Below, piece by piece: positions 16,434 through 24,782 of a stretch of DNA of 40,205 nucleotides. Position 1 is the stretch's first letter. The number at the start of each line of letters is the position of its first letter. The notes beneath the pieces are model-generated. The model was not told the origin of the DNA and searched no databases. It worked only from the letters and a program-made list of their open reading frames with translations. This DNA comes from Clostridiales bacterium UBA1740 (lineage in GTDB: Bacteria; Bacillota; Clostridia; Oscillospirales; CAG-272), in NCBI GenBank assembly GCA_002315715.1, contig DCHY01000027.1, forward strand, positions 2,614 through 42,818, written 5' to 3'. Position numbers and translations under genes: made by a program.

Positions 16434-16434
16434 T

Positions 16435-16508
16435 TGGAGCAGGTAACCGGAATCGAACCGGCACGACCAGCTTGGGAAGCTGGTGTTCTGCCACTAAACT
16501 ATACCTGC
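16435..16508 (-). tRNA. tRNA-Gly (anticodon CCC)
   Basis: A 74-nt cloverleaf on the minus strand. Acceptor GCAGGTA with TACCTGC, D-arm AGTTTAGTGGCAGAAC, anticodon stem CCAGC/GCTGG with loop TTCCCAA (anticodon CCC, reads GGG), T-arm CCGGTTCGATTCCGG, and encoded CCA at 16435-16437. Confidence 0.95.
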
Positions 16509-16513
16509 GGACG

Positions 16514-16545
16514 TTGACGGTAATATTATACACTATCACCGTCAA
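16514..16545. repeat. Inverted repeat spanning the tRNA-Gly promoter
   Basis: TTGACGGTAAT (16514-16524) faces ATCACCGTCAA (16535-16545). Eight outer base pairs are exact; in the minus-strand RNA the one mismatch becomes a G-U pair, so an 11-bp hairpin with a 10-nt loop can form 14 nt past the P-ATPase stop codon. It has no U-tract. It may be an operator over the -10, a 3' hairpin of the P-ATPase mRNA, or both. Confidence 0.6.
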
Positions 16546-16553
16546 AAAATCAA
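16525..16553 (-). promoter_or_regulatory. Promoter of tRNA-Gly
   Basis: Minus-strand TTGATT (16548-16553) and TATAAT (16525-16530) with a 17-bp spacer, 16 bp before the tRNA. The -10 lies at the centre of an inverted repeat (16514-16545). Confidence 0.85.
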
Positions 16554-16558
16554 CCCTT

Positions 16559-19162
16559 TTAGGCTTTTTTTCGCCTCAGAGAAACGAACAAGCGTCGCAC
16601 GAAATCAAAAGGAATCACAGATAATGACAAAAGTACCGTCCGTCCCAGCTCTTTCGCTGACAAAGGCGTTGTTCTGAACAGACTGCCACCAAAGTAAATC
16701 ATCAAAATCTGCACTGCAAAAATGCAAACGAGGATAAAAACGAAAGGTTTGTTTTTACGGATGTCGGCAAACAGACGTAACCGCTCACAACGGCAGCAAA
16801 GGCAGTTTGTCAGTCCGGAAAAGATGAAAAGCGCGTAAAAACCGGTTAAAAAAATGACGTCGTCCTCCGATTTTCCGTACCAACTGCGGACCTTTGGCAC
16901 TGTCAGAAAACAAACACAAAGCCCGAGGGTAAAAAAACCTGTTAGAACGATATGAAGCAGCATATCGGATGTGAGAATGCCCTCTTCCCTCTTTTTCGGC
17001 TTTTCATTCAGGTAATAGGAGAGCGGGGGTTCCCCGGCAAAAGCCAAGCCTCCCAAGGTATCCATAATCATGTTGACCCAAAGCATTTGAACGATCGTGA
17101 TGGGACTTGGAATCCCTATCCATTGACCGACGAGCGAAACACCGCAAGCGGCGAAATTCATGATCAACTGAAACGTGATAAATTTCCGGATGGATTTGAA
17201 GATGGTTCTTCCGTACAAAACCGTATTTTTGATAGCGGAAATGCTGTTGTCGAGAAGAACCGCGTCCGCCGCATCTTTGGCGATATCTTCCCCGTTTCCC
17301 ATCGCAAAACCTACGTCGGCAAGTTTTAACGACGGAGCGTCGTTTATCCCATCTCCCGTCATTCCGACGACAGCACCGTTTTCTTGCGAAAGGCGAATCA
17401 ATCGCCGTTTATCGGCAGGAAGCGCCCGTGAAACGACGCGTAGACGCGGCAAAATCGCCTGTATTTCCCCGTCTTTCATTTTGACGAGTTCGGATCTGTC
17501 TAAGACGAGTTCGTCGCTTCCGTGATGAAAAATGCCGCATTCCGTGGCAATGGCCTGTGCCGTTTCTTTTCCGTCCCCCGTTACCATGACAATTTGCACG
17601 CCGGCACGGTGCAAAGTCTTCACGGTTTCTTTGGCATCGGGACGCAGTTTGTCTTTCAGTACGGCAAAAGCCAAGAGAATAAGAAAATCCCCTCGCGGCT
17701 CTTTCATCGCTATAGCAACAACGCGATCCCCTTTGCCGGCGAATCCGGCATATGAGGAACGCAGCAAATCCGTATTCGCCGCCGTTATACTGCCGTCTTT
17801 CTTGAAAACTCGTCTGATTTTCGGCAGTAACACCTCGGGAGCCCCCTTGACAAAGACGTACCCATCCCTCAAAGTAACCGAAGAATATTTGTTTTCGCTT
17901 GTAAACTTTGTTTTTTTCAGTATCTCAAATGGCGGCGGTGCTTCACTGACAAAAAATCCCGTAATGGCCTTGTCGGTTCCGTTTCCGCCAAGGAGCGACT
18001 TCCCCGATACGACGGCGTCGGTATTGGCAAAGGCGGAAAGCAACAAAAAATGAAATAAATCCCCCGTTTTTTTCAGTTCCGACATACTTGCGATGCTGCC
18101 GTCCGCCGTCACAAATCTGTCGATTGTCAAGATACCGGCGGTCAGAGTTCCCGTCTTATCGGTAAAAAGCAAATTCATAGAACCGGCGGTTTCAATTCCC
18201 ACCATTTTCTTCACAAGCACCCCGTCGTTTGCCATTTTCTTCACGTTGGCACAAAGCACGACGGTTATCATCATAGGCAACCCTTCCGGGACGGCGACGA
18301 CGATGACGGTTATCATCAGCGTCAAAGCATGGATCAAGGTTTGAATGACATAAGAAGCGTCACAAAGCGATGCTAAAATATCGGCACTCCGGTAACCGTT
18401 TTTTGCGATGAAAGCATTAAACAGATAGGTGAAAGCCACGAAAGCCGCTAATACGTAACCGATCTTACTGATTTGCGACGCCAATTGACCGAGCCGTAAT
18501 TTCAAAGGGCTTTGTCGCGTCTCTTCTTGCACGTCTTTGGCAATACCGCCGTAATACGTCGTCATACCGACGCGCTCGATTCTGACGATACCTTCCCCGT
18601 TTGTGACAAGCGAACCGCGAAACACCTTAGAAGAATTGGATAGTTCGAAAGATTTTTCGGTACCGTCGGGCCTTTTTTCAACGTCACGGCTTTCCCCGTT
18701 TAAGGCGGACTGGTCCACCGACAATGTGCCTTTCTCCAAGGTGCCGTCCGCAGGAATCTTTTCACCGGCAGAGAGCAAAACGAGATCCCCGACAACCAAT
18801 TCGCCTATCGGGATTTCCGACAGCGCCCCGTTTCGGATGACACGGACAGCGCTCTTTTTGTTTTCTTGCTGCATATGCAGAAACGCTTTTTCACTGCCGT
18901 ATTCCGACGCCGTTGAAACCGTGGTGGCAATGAGAACGGCAAGCAGGATGCCGCCCGTCTCCACCCAGTTGACTTTCCCAAGTGTCAACAAAATTTCGGC
19001 GCCGAGCGCAAATAACAGTATTTTGATAATGGGATCAAAGAGATTGTCAAAAAACTGACGCCAAAAACTCTTCTTTTTCCCTTCGCTTAACCGATTATCG
19101 CCGTATTGGCTTTTGGACTTTTCGACTTCGGCCGTCGAAAGTCCTATATATCCTTCGTGCAT
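16559..19162 (-). CDS. Calcium-transporting P-type ATPase (type II)
   Basis: Membrane cation pump of the PMCA/SERCA group, 867 residues, expected to export Ca2+ from the cytoplasm. It shows the actuator motif LNGES (residues 154-158, Asn where TGES has Thr), the calcium-site helix PEGLP (292-296), the phosphorylated Asp335 in DKTGTLT, KGAPE in the nucleotide domain, the hinge GDGINDAPSL and, in transmembrane helix 6, WVNMIMDTLGGLAFAGEPP with the Asn and Asp of Ca site II. About ten membrane segments can be seen. The ATG at 19162 has GAGAGG at 6 nt; an upstream ATG at 19279 would run through the terminator at 19211 and is rejected. Only a weak promoter-like sequence (TATAGT) lies between that terminator and the gene. 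Confidence 0.93.
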   Translation of the reverse strand: MHEGYIGLSTAEVEKSKSQYGDNRLSEGKKKSFWRQFFDNLFDPIIKILLFALGAEILLTLGKVNWVETGGILLAVLIATTVSTASEYGSEKAFLHMQQENKKSAVRVIRNGALSEIPIGELVVGDLVLLSAGEKIPADGTLEKGTLSVDQSALNGESRDVEKRPDGTEKSFELSNSSKVFRGSLVTNGEGIVRIERVGMTTYYGGIAKDVQEETRQSPLKLRLGQLASQISKIGYVLAAFVAFTYLFNAFIAKNGYRSADILASLCDASYVIQTLIHALTLMITVIVVAVPEGLPMMITVVLCANVKKMANDGVLVKKMVGIETAGSMNLLFTDKTGTLTAGILTIDRFVTADGSIASMSELKKTGDLFHFLLLSAFANTDAVVSGKSLLGGNGTDKAITGFFVSEAPPPFEILKKTKFTSENKYSSVTLRDGYVFVKGAPEVLLPKIRRVFKKDGSITAANTDLLRSSYAGFAGKGDRVVAIAMKEPRGDFLILLAFAVLKDKLRPDAKETVKTLHRAGVQIVMVTGDGKETAQAIATECGIFHHGSDELVLDRSELVKMKDGEIQAILPRLRVVSRALPADKRRLIRLSQENGAVVGMTGDGINDAPSLKLADVGFAMGNGEDIAKDAADAVLLDNSISAIKNTVLYGRTIFKSIRKFITFQLIMNFAACGVSLVGQWIGIPSPITIVQMLWVNMIMDTLGGLAFAGEPPLSYYLNEKPKKREEGILTSDMLLHIVLTGFFTLGLCVCFLTVPKVRSWYGKSEDDVIFLTGFYALFIFSGLTNCLCCRCERLRLFADIRKNKPFVFILVCIFAVQILMIYFGGSLFRTTPLSAKELGRTVLLSLSVIPFDFVRRLFVSLRRKKA

Positions 19163-19205
19163 AGAATACCTCTCTTTTCCCACTATATGAGGAAAAAAAC
19201 GGTAA

Positions 19206-19240
19206 AATGAAAAAGTCGATGCAAAAAAGCATCGACTTTT
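19206..19240 (-). terminator. Intrinsic terminator between the 6S-like RNA and the P-ATPase
   Basis: A 12-bp perfect stem, 19229-19240 with 19211-19222 (core AGTCGATGC / GCATCGACT), loop of six, then a T-run on the minus strand. It ends the structured RNA, or attenuates read-through into the P-ATPase. Confidence 0.9.
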
Positions 19241-19257
19241 CGTTATGACAAAGAAAA

Positions 19258-19461
19258 CCCCGCGTTGGCCGTGTAACACAATATTTTAACCCTGTATGTG
19301 ACAGGTGGGTGTCCTCTCCGTTTCATTGCGCTTTCAACGTCCGCCTTTGAGGGGTACTAAGACAGCCTCGGGCGGGAGACCTGCATCCCGAAACGGAAGT
19401 TTATCCGAACTCCCTTAGTAAAATCGTAGGTCCAAAACCGTATTATCACGCACCACGCAGG
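19258..19461 (-). ncRNA. ssrS: 6S RNA (candidate)
   Basis: A gene-free 227-bp gap that folds as a long interrupted hairpin on the minus strand. Helices seen: ends CCTGCGTGG (19453-19461) with CCAACGCGGG (19259-19268, one bulge); ATTTTA with TAAAAT (19419-19424 / 19283-19288); CCGTTTC with GAAACGG (19390-19396 / 19318-19324); CCGCC with GGCGG (19371-19375 / 19341-19345). The 3' side reads GACACCCACCT followed by a small CCTGT/ACAGG hairpin (19291-19305), the pattern of the 3' side of the 6S central bubble. 6S binds sigma-70/A holoenzyme as a promoter mimic. About 200 nt fits. I found no clear own promoter, so it may be processed from the DUF1292 transcript. Ends are approximate; a leader element of the P-ATPase is the main alternative. 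Confidence 0.62.
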
Positions 19462-19467
19462 AAAAAC

Positions 19468-19776
19468 TCAGTTGTCGTAATCGACTTCACTGAAGAAAAG
19501 ATCGTTGAAATAATCCTCAACCTTATCGAATTCTTCGTCGTCTTCCACGGATTCAAGCACTTTGTCTTCTCCGTCGTCAGTCACACGAAGAATCACGTAT
19601 TCTTCGTTGTCTTCATCGTCGGCAGGTGCCATAGCATAGTACAAACGACCGTCGATTTCGCCTTCTGCCAAAAGTTCGAAGTCCAATTCTTCGCCGGTGT
19701 CTTCATCCGTCAAAGTGAAGATTTCCACTTCTTCGTCTTCTTCATTTTCAATTTCTTTATTCAATTCGTCAGCCAT
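19468..19776 (-). CDS. DUF1292 protein
   Basis: Small cytosolic protein of 102 residues, almost half of them Asp or Glu, with only about six Lys/Arg residues. The DUF1292 core EEVEIFTLTDEDTGEELDFELLAEGEIDGRLYYAMAPADDEDNEEYVILRV is clear (B. subtilis YrzB). Function unknown. In many Firmicutes it follows alaS-ruvX; here it has its own promoter and precedes the 6S-like RNA. SD AAGGAG precedes the ATG at 19776. Confidence 0.9.
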   Translation of the reverse strand: MADELNKEIENEEDEEVEIFTLTDEDTGEELDFELLAEGEIDGRLYYAMAPADDEDNEEYVILRVTDDGEDKVLESVEDDEEFDKVEDYFNDLFFSEVDYDN

Positions 19777-19802
19777 ATTATTCTCTCCTTTTCGGTATCG
19801 AT

Positions 19803-19831
19803 ATTGTAACGCGTTTCTGTTTTTTTGTCAA
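19803..19831 (-). promoter_or_regulatory. Promoter of the DUF1292 gene
   Basis: Minus-strand TTGACA (19826-19831) and TACAAT (19803-19808), 17-bp spacer, within the 60-bp gap after hemW. No terminator hairpin for hemW is visible in that gap. Confidence 0.85.
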
Positions 19832-19836
19832 GAGAT

Positions 19837-20964
19837 TTAGAGAATTTGCGTCAAAATCTCATTGCTCACGTAAAAGCCTTTTTCGGTTAATTTCAGATTG
19901 TCTTCTGTCCAAACGAGATACCCCGCTTTTTCCATAGCGGAGAGTTTTTCTTCTTTACCATCCGCAAAGTTTTTCCCGAAGCGCAAACGATAATCGGAAA
20001 GAGAGATACCGAAAGACGTGCGAAGTCCGAGCATCGCATACTCATAAGCGCGCATGGAAAGCGGAATGGTTTCGACAGAGCGGGTTGCCGCGGCACCGAG
20101 AGAAATATAGTCTTTCCTGTCGTCGGTATTCATATACCGATTTTCGCCGTCAAAAGACGAAGCGCAAAGTCCGACGCCGATATACTTTGAATAGTCCCAA
20201 TATTTGAGATTGTGACGGCAAACGAATCCGGGTTTTGCGTAGTTGGAAATCTCGTAGTGAGTATAGTCACAAAGCGAAAGTTTTTCTTCGAGCGTTTTGA
20301 CCATTTCGAGTTCTTCGTCTTCACTCGGTAAAGCAAGGGAATTTCTCATACGATAGAACGGCGTCCCCTCTTCAACAATCAAGCTGTAAGCCGAAATGTG
20401 CGTAGGTGAAAGTCTCAAAACGGTATCGAGCGTAGCGGCAAAACTCTCCGTTGTCTGCTCGGGAATCCCGTACATCAAATCGACGTTGAAATTGTTTATT
20501 CCGGCTTCTTTCACCCACTCGACTGTCTGTAAAAAGTCGTTTGTGTTGTGGATTCTGCCGAGAATTTTTTGTTCGTTATCGTGAATAGACTGCAATCCGA
20601 TGCTAACGCGATTGACGCCCGCCTCACGGCACGCAGATAAAAATTCGCGCGTGACCGTACCGGGATTCATCTCGAGGGAAAACTCACAGTCGGAGGAAAT
20701 CAAAAAGGTTTTCTTGATGCTGTCGGTTACGGATAACAGTTCCCCCGGTGTCAAAGTAGACGGCGTTCCGCCGCCGAAGAAAATCGTGTCAACTCTGATT
20801 TTCGGTTCCGTCGTATAACTCTCGATTTCTTCTTTCAATCGGGAAAGATACGCATTTCTTTCCGCTTTGTCAAAATCGGAAAAGGAACAAAAATCACAGT
20901 AGTTGCACTTTCTCACGCAGAAAGGGATATGGACGTAAAGTCCCACACCGTTATTTTTCATCAT
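19837..20964 (-). CDS. hemW: Radical SAM heme chaperone HemW
   Basis: Radical SAM protein once annotated as oxygen-independent coproporphyrinogen III oxidase; HemW binds heme and hands it to client proteins. The 375-residue protein has the 4Fe-4S motif CVRKCNYC (Cys16, Cys20, Cys23) followed by Cys26, as in HemW, then FFGGGTPSTL, EMNPGT and RVSIGLQS. It lacks the long N-terminal part of HemN, which supports HemW. The start overlaps the end of lepA by 14 nt and two adjacent ATGs (20964, 20961) are possible. lepA-hemW is the Bacillus order, but hrcA-grpE-dnaK does not follow here. Confidence 0.92.
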   Translation of the reverse strand: MMKNNGVGLYVHIPFCVRKCNYCDFCSFSDFDKAERNAYLSRLKEEIESYTTEPKIRVDTIFFGGGTPSTLTPGELLSVTDSIKKTFLISSDCEFSLEMNPGTVTREFLSACREAGVNRVSIGLQSIHDNEQKILGRIHNTNDFLQTVEWVKEAGINNFNVDLMYGIPEQTTESFAATLDTVLRLSPTHISAYSLIVEEGTPFYRMRNSLALPSEDEELEMVKTLEEKLSLCDYTHYEISNYAKPGFVCRHNLKYWDYSKYIGVGLCASSFDGENRYMNTDDRKDYISLGAAATRSVETIPLSMRAYEYAMLGLRTSFGISLSDYRLRFGKNFADGKEEKLSAMEKAGYLVWTEDNLKLTEKGFYVSNEILTQIL

Positions 20965-22765
20965 CCAATTTCAAAACTGCCATAAAGGCTTCCGGCGTTA
21001 CTTCGACGCTACCGAGTTTGCGCATCTTCTTTTTGCCTTCTTTTTGCTTTTCGAGCAGTTTTTTCTTTCTCGTAATATCACCGCCGTAGCACTTGGCAAG
21101 CACGTCTTTTCTCATGGCTTTAACCGTTTCTCTGGCAATGACTTTGGAACCGATGGCAGCTTGTACGGGTATTTCGAAAAGCTGTCTTGGAATATTGTCT
21201 TTGAGTTTTTCGGCAATCTTTCTCGCACGGGCATACGCACGCTCTTCAAATACGATAAAGGAAAGCGCGTCCACCACTTCTCCGTTCAGAAGAAAATCCA
21301 ATTTGCAAAGTTTTGAAGGGACGTAACCCTTCATCTCATAGTCGAGAGAGGCGTATCCTTTGGAACGGCTTTTCAAAGCGTCGAAAAAGTCGTAGATGAT
21401 TTCGTTAAGCGGCAATTCGTAATGCAGTTCGACACGCGTCGTATCGATATATTTCATGTCGATGAAAGTACCGCGGCGGTCTTGGCAAAGATCCATGATA
21501 CCGCCGACGTATTCGGTCGGCGTGATAACCGTGGCTTTCATCATCGGCTCGTACGACGTCCCGATCTCATCGGGGGACGGGAATTTCGACGGGTTATCAA
21601 TCATCAAAGTTTCGCCGTTTTTCATTTCCACTTTGTAGATGACCGAAGGAGCGGTGGTAATCAAATCGAGATTGAACTCTCGCTCGAGACGTTCCTCGAT
21701 AATTTCCATGTGAAGAAGACCGAGAAAGCCGCATCGGAAACCGAAACCGAGGGCAATAGAGGTCTCGGGTTCAAACACCAACGAAGCGTCGTTGAGTTGC
21801 AATTTTTCAAGGGCATCGCGCAAATCACCGTAACGGGCGCCGTCGGCGGGATAAATACCGGCATAAACCATGGGATGTACTTCGCGGAAACCGGGAAGCG
21901 CTTCTACGGCGCCCCCTTCGGCAAGGGTAACGGTATCACCGACACGCGTTTCTCCGACGGTTTTGATACTTGCCGTAATATAGCCAACTTCTCCGGCAGA
22001 AAGAGAGTCGCTCTTTTGCAAGCCGAAAGGCTCCATCGTTCCGACTTCCACGATATCGAAAAGCGCACCGGTCGACATCAGACGAATCTTGTCGCCGGCT
22101 TTTACCGTTCCGTCAAACACGCGGATATATACGACGACGCCAAGATAGGAATCATAGTGAGAGTCAAAAATCAAAGCCTTCAAGGGTGCATGAACGTCGC
22201 CCTTGGGCGCCGGAATATCGGTTATGATTTTTTCAAGTACGTCTTCAATGTTCAAACCGCACTTGGCAGATACCGCGGGACATTCGGAAGCCGGAATGCC
22301 GATAATGTCTTCGATTTCATTTCTCGTCTTCTCTACGTCGGCGGATGCCAAATCGATTTTATTGATAACCGGCAAAATCTCGAGGTCGTTGTCTATTGCG
22401 AGATACGCATTTGCGAGGGTTTGCGCTTCCACGCCCTGCGTTGCGTCAACTACGAGCAACGCGCCTTCACAGGCTTTGAGAGAACGGGATACTTCGTATC
22501 CGAAGTCCACGTGACCGGGGGTGTCGATGAGGTTGTATTCATACTCCTCACCGTTTTTGGAGGTGTAATTCAATTTGACGGCACGGGCTTTGATGGTGAT
22601 ACCGCGTTCTCTTTCCAAATCCATGTTGTCGAGAAGCTGTTCTTCCATATCCCTTTTGTCAACCGTCTGGGTTTTTTCCAAAATACGGTCGGCAAGAGTA
22701 GATTTTCCGTGGTCAATATGGGCGATAATCGAAAAGTTTCTGATATTTTTCTGTTTGTCTAACAC
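20951..22765 (-). CDS. lepA: Elongation factor 4 (LepA)
   Basis: Translational GTPase of 604 residues that acts on stalled ribosomes or in initiation and assembly. G motifs are AHIDHGKST (residues 15-23), DTPGHVDF and NKIDL; the family-specific C-terminal domain ends with YGGDITRKKKLLEKQKEGKKKMRKLGSVEVTPEAF. The start codon is GTG at 22765, with AAAGGA at 6 nt; no ATG nearby is in frame and suitable. Fourth gene of the operon starting at 25709. Confidence 0.98.
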   Translation of the reverse strand: MLDKQKNIRNFSIIAHIDHGKSTLADRILEKTQTVDKRDMEEQLLDNMDLERERGITIKARAVKLNYTSKNGEEYEYNLIDTPGHVDFGYEVSRSLKACEGALLVVDATQGVEAQTLANAYLAIDNDLEILPVINKIDLASADVEKTRNEIEDIIGIPASECPAVSAKCGLNIEDVLEKIITDIPAPKGDVHAPLKALIFDSHYDSYLGVVVYIRVFDGTVKAGDKIRLMSTGALFDIVEVGTMEPFGLQKSDSLSAGEVGYITASIKTVGETRVGDTVTLAEGGAVEALPGFREVHPMVYAGIYPADGARYGDLRDALEKLQLNDASLVFEPETSIALGFGFRCGFLGLLHMEIIEERLEREFNLDLITTAPSVIYKVEMKNGETLMIDNPSKFPSPDEIGTSYEPMMKATVITPTEYVGGIMDLCQDRRGTFIDMKYIDTTRVELHYELPLNEIIYDFFDALKSRSKGYASLDYEMKGYVPSKLCKLDFLLNGEVVDALSFIVFEERAYARARKIAEKLKDNIPRQLFEIPVQAAIGSKVIARETVKAMRKDVLAKCYGGDITRKKKLLEKQKEGKKKMRKLGSVEVTPEAFMAVLKLDDEK

Positions 22766-22785
22766 GTATGTTCCTTTCAGACCGA

Positions 22786-24510
22786 TTACACTGTCAGAAG
22801 CGTATCTACAGCCGCGGCATATTTTCCCATTTTTGAGGAAAGATCGGCTTCGCTCTCTCCGTGTGCCAAGATGTAAAATTTGATTTTCGGTTCGGTGCCG
22901 GACGGACGGATGATGATTTTATCATCGGTTTCAAGCGTCAGATAAATGACGTCTGCCTTGGGCTGTCCTGTCGGGGTCAGTTCTCCGGTTTGGAGATTCT
23001 TAAAGGTTTGAGCCGTATAATCGCCGAAAAGTTTGACGGGAACGCCGGCGTAACTTTCCGTCGGAATCTCATGCAGTTTTTGCATGATTTTCTTTTGTTT
23101 TTCAATGCCGTCAAGCCCCGGCATCTCGATATTCAACGTTTTTTCGGTATAGAAACCGTATTTAGCGTAGAGGTTTTCAAGCGCGTCATAGAGCGTCATA
23201 CCGCGTTTTCTGTAATAAGCGGTCATTTCGAGAATCATGGCAGATGCGCCTACGGCGTCTTTGTCGCGGGCGTAAGGACCGCAAAGATAGCCGTAACTTT
23301 CCTCAAAGCCCAAAAGAAATTCGTCGGCTTTTCCCACTTTCTCATAATTTTTGATGACTTCGCCGATAAACTTAAAGCCGGTTAAAACGTCGTGAAGTTT
23401 AACCCCGTTGCACGCGGCGATTTTATATGCCATATCGGTAGAAACCAAACTTTTGACGCAGTACGCGTCTTTTGTCAAAAGACCGTCTTCTCTCTTAGCG
23501 GAAATAATATAATCCAAAAGAAGATTGCCCATTTGGTTACCGGTAACCGTCAAAAACTTACCGGAATGGTCACGCACCATAACGCCGACACGGTCGGAGT
23601 CGGGGTCGGTGGCGATAATCAAATCGGAACCGTGCAAATCGGCAAGCGCAATGCCGAGAGTAAAAGCTTCTTTAAATTCGGGATTGGGTTTTGTCACCGT
23701 CGGGAAGTTACCGTCGGGGGTCATTTGCTCTTTCACGGTGTAGAGATTTTTAAGTCCCATACGGCGGAAGATCTCCGGCACCAAGCGATAGCCGGCGCCG
23801 TGAAGCGGCGTGTATACGACGCCGAAATCATCGGCAACGTCTCTCACCGCATTCTTATGGATAACGGTCTTGCTGACAGCCGCCAAATACTTTTCGTCAA
23901 ATTCGCCGCCAAGAACCGTAACGGCACCCGACGCCACAAGATCTGTGAAATCCGGCAAATCGGAAAGGTCCAATACATCGAATTCCGCTCTGGCGCGGGA
24001 AACGATAGCCGCCTGCTCGGGGGACACCTGCGCGCCGTCTTCCCAATAGGCTTTATAGCCGTTGTACTCTTTCGGGTTGTGAGACGCCGTGATATTGATT
24101 CCCGCCATAGTATGGAGTTCGCGAATGGCAAAAGAAAGTTCCGGCGTGGGACGAAGGGAATCAAAAATATATACTTTGATACCTTCTGCCGCTAAAACGC
24201 GCGCACAAATCTTTGAAAATTCCGTCGAATGATTTCGGGAGTCACAGGCAATGGCAACACCGCGTGTTTCGCCGTGTTCTTGCTTGATCAGAGCGGCAAT
24301 ACCTTTGGTCGTTTGTGCAACCGTAAAACGGTTCATACAACCGATACCCATGTACATGGTGGAGCGAAGACCTGCCGTTCCGAAATCCATGGGAGATGAA
24401 AAACGCATAATTTTTTGGTCCTCGGTCAAGCCGCGAATTTCGGCTTTTTCGTCAGCCGTTAAAGCATCGGACGACAGCCACTTTTGAATTTCCGTTTCGT
24501 AAGACTTCAT
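22786..24510 (-). CDS. pgcA: Phospho-sugar mutase (phosphoglucomutase/phosphomannomutase)
   Basis: Interconverts the 1- and 6-phosphates of glucose or a related sugar through a phosphoserine enzyme. The 574-residue protein has the serine loop TASHNPKEYNGYK, the Mg2+ loop DPDSDRVG, the sugar-binding GFEESYGYL and the phosphate-binding RPSGTEPKIKFY, in the family order. Length and motif set fit the PgcA (alpha-phosphoglucomutase) type of Firmicutes; substrate is inferred. The ATG at 24510 has GGAGG at 7 nt and overlaps the TSCPD stop by 4 nt; an upstream ATG at 24567 has no such support. Confidence 0.93.
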   Translation of the reverse strand: MKSYETEIQKWLSSDALTADEKAEIRGLTEDQKIMRFSSPMDFGTAGLRSTMYMGIGCMNRFTVAQTTKGIAALIKQEHGETRGVAIACDSRNHSTEFSKICARVLAAEGIKVYIFDSLRPTPELSFAIRELHTMAGINITASHNPKEYNGYKAYWEDGAQVSPEQAAIVSRARAEFDVLDLSDLPDFTDLVASGAVTVLGGEFDEKYLAAVSKTVIHKNAVRDVADDFGVVYTPLHGAGYRLVPEIFRRMGLKNLYTVKEQMTPDGNFPTVTKPNPEFKEAFTLGIALADLHGSDLIIATDPDSDRVGVMVRDHSGKFLTVTGNQMGNLLLDYIISAKREDGLLTKDAYCVKSLVSTDMAYKIAACNGVKLHDVLTGFKFIGEVIKNYEKVGKADEFLLGFEESYGYLCGPYARDKDAVGASAMILEMTAYYRKRGMTLYDALENLYAKYGFYTEKTLNIEMPGLDGIEKQKKIMQKLHEIPTESYAGVPVKLFGDYTAQTFKNLQTGELTPTGQPKADVIYLTLETDDKIIIRPSGTEPKIKFYILAHGESEADLSSKMGKYAAAVDTLLTV

Positions 24511-24773
24511 AATACTTCCTCCGTTTCTTTTGCGGTTTTTAAGGCGCAAGCCAATTGGTCGGGACAAGAAGTCGGTTTTCCGCCGCAGCGAATACCCGAA
24601 AGCTTTGCAATGGCTTCGGAAACCGGCATTCCTTTTACAAGGGTAGCAACACCGAACGTGTTACCGGGACAACCTCCGATGAATTTGCAATCGGTGATGA
24701 CGTCGTCTTCGACGTCCAAAACTATCATACGGGAGCAAGTTCCGCTCGTACGGTATTCAATATGTTTCGTCAT
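24507..24773 (-). CDS. TSCPD-domain protein
   Basis: An 88-residue protein of the TSCPD family, a domain also found at the C-terminus of some class II ribonucleotide reductases. The signature GKPTSCPDQLA is at residues 68-78, with further cysteines in GTCSRM, TDCKFIGGCPGN and GIRCGG, suggesting metal binding. Function of the stand-alone proteins is not established. It lies 9 bp downstream of the prephenate-dehydratase-like gene and overlaps pgcA by 4 nt. Confidence 0.88.
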   Translation of the reverse strand: MTKHIEYRTSGTCSRMIVLDVEDDVITDCKFIGGCPGNTFGVATLVKGMPVSEAIAKLSGIRCGGKPTSCPDQLACALKTAKETEEVL

Positions 24774-24782
24774 AGGATAACC

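Noticed and set aside
16321..16545. Minus-strand open frame across tRNA-Gly
   Set aside because: It covers the tRNA, its promoter and terminator, so it is not a gene.
19372..19386. B12-box-like word GGGAGACCTGC on the plus strand
   Set aside because: The other conserved cobalamin riboswitch parts (GCCACTG and the core junction) are absent and no plus-strand gene follows; the minus-strand 6S-like fold explains the gap better.
19258..19461. yybP-ykoY manganese, M-box or NiCo riboswitch ahead of the P-ATPase
   Set aside because: The conserved words of those classes could not be found, although position before a cation pump with a terminator made them worth testing.
21422..22762. Plus-strand open frame of 446 codons opposite lepA
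   Set aside because: Shadow of a certain lepA gene; product has no recognisable motif.
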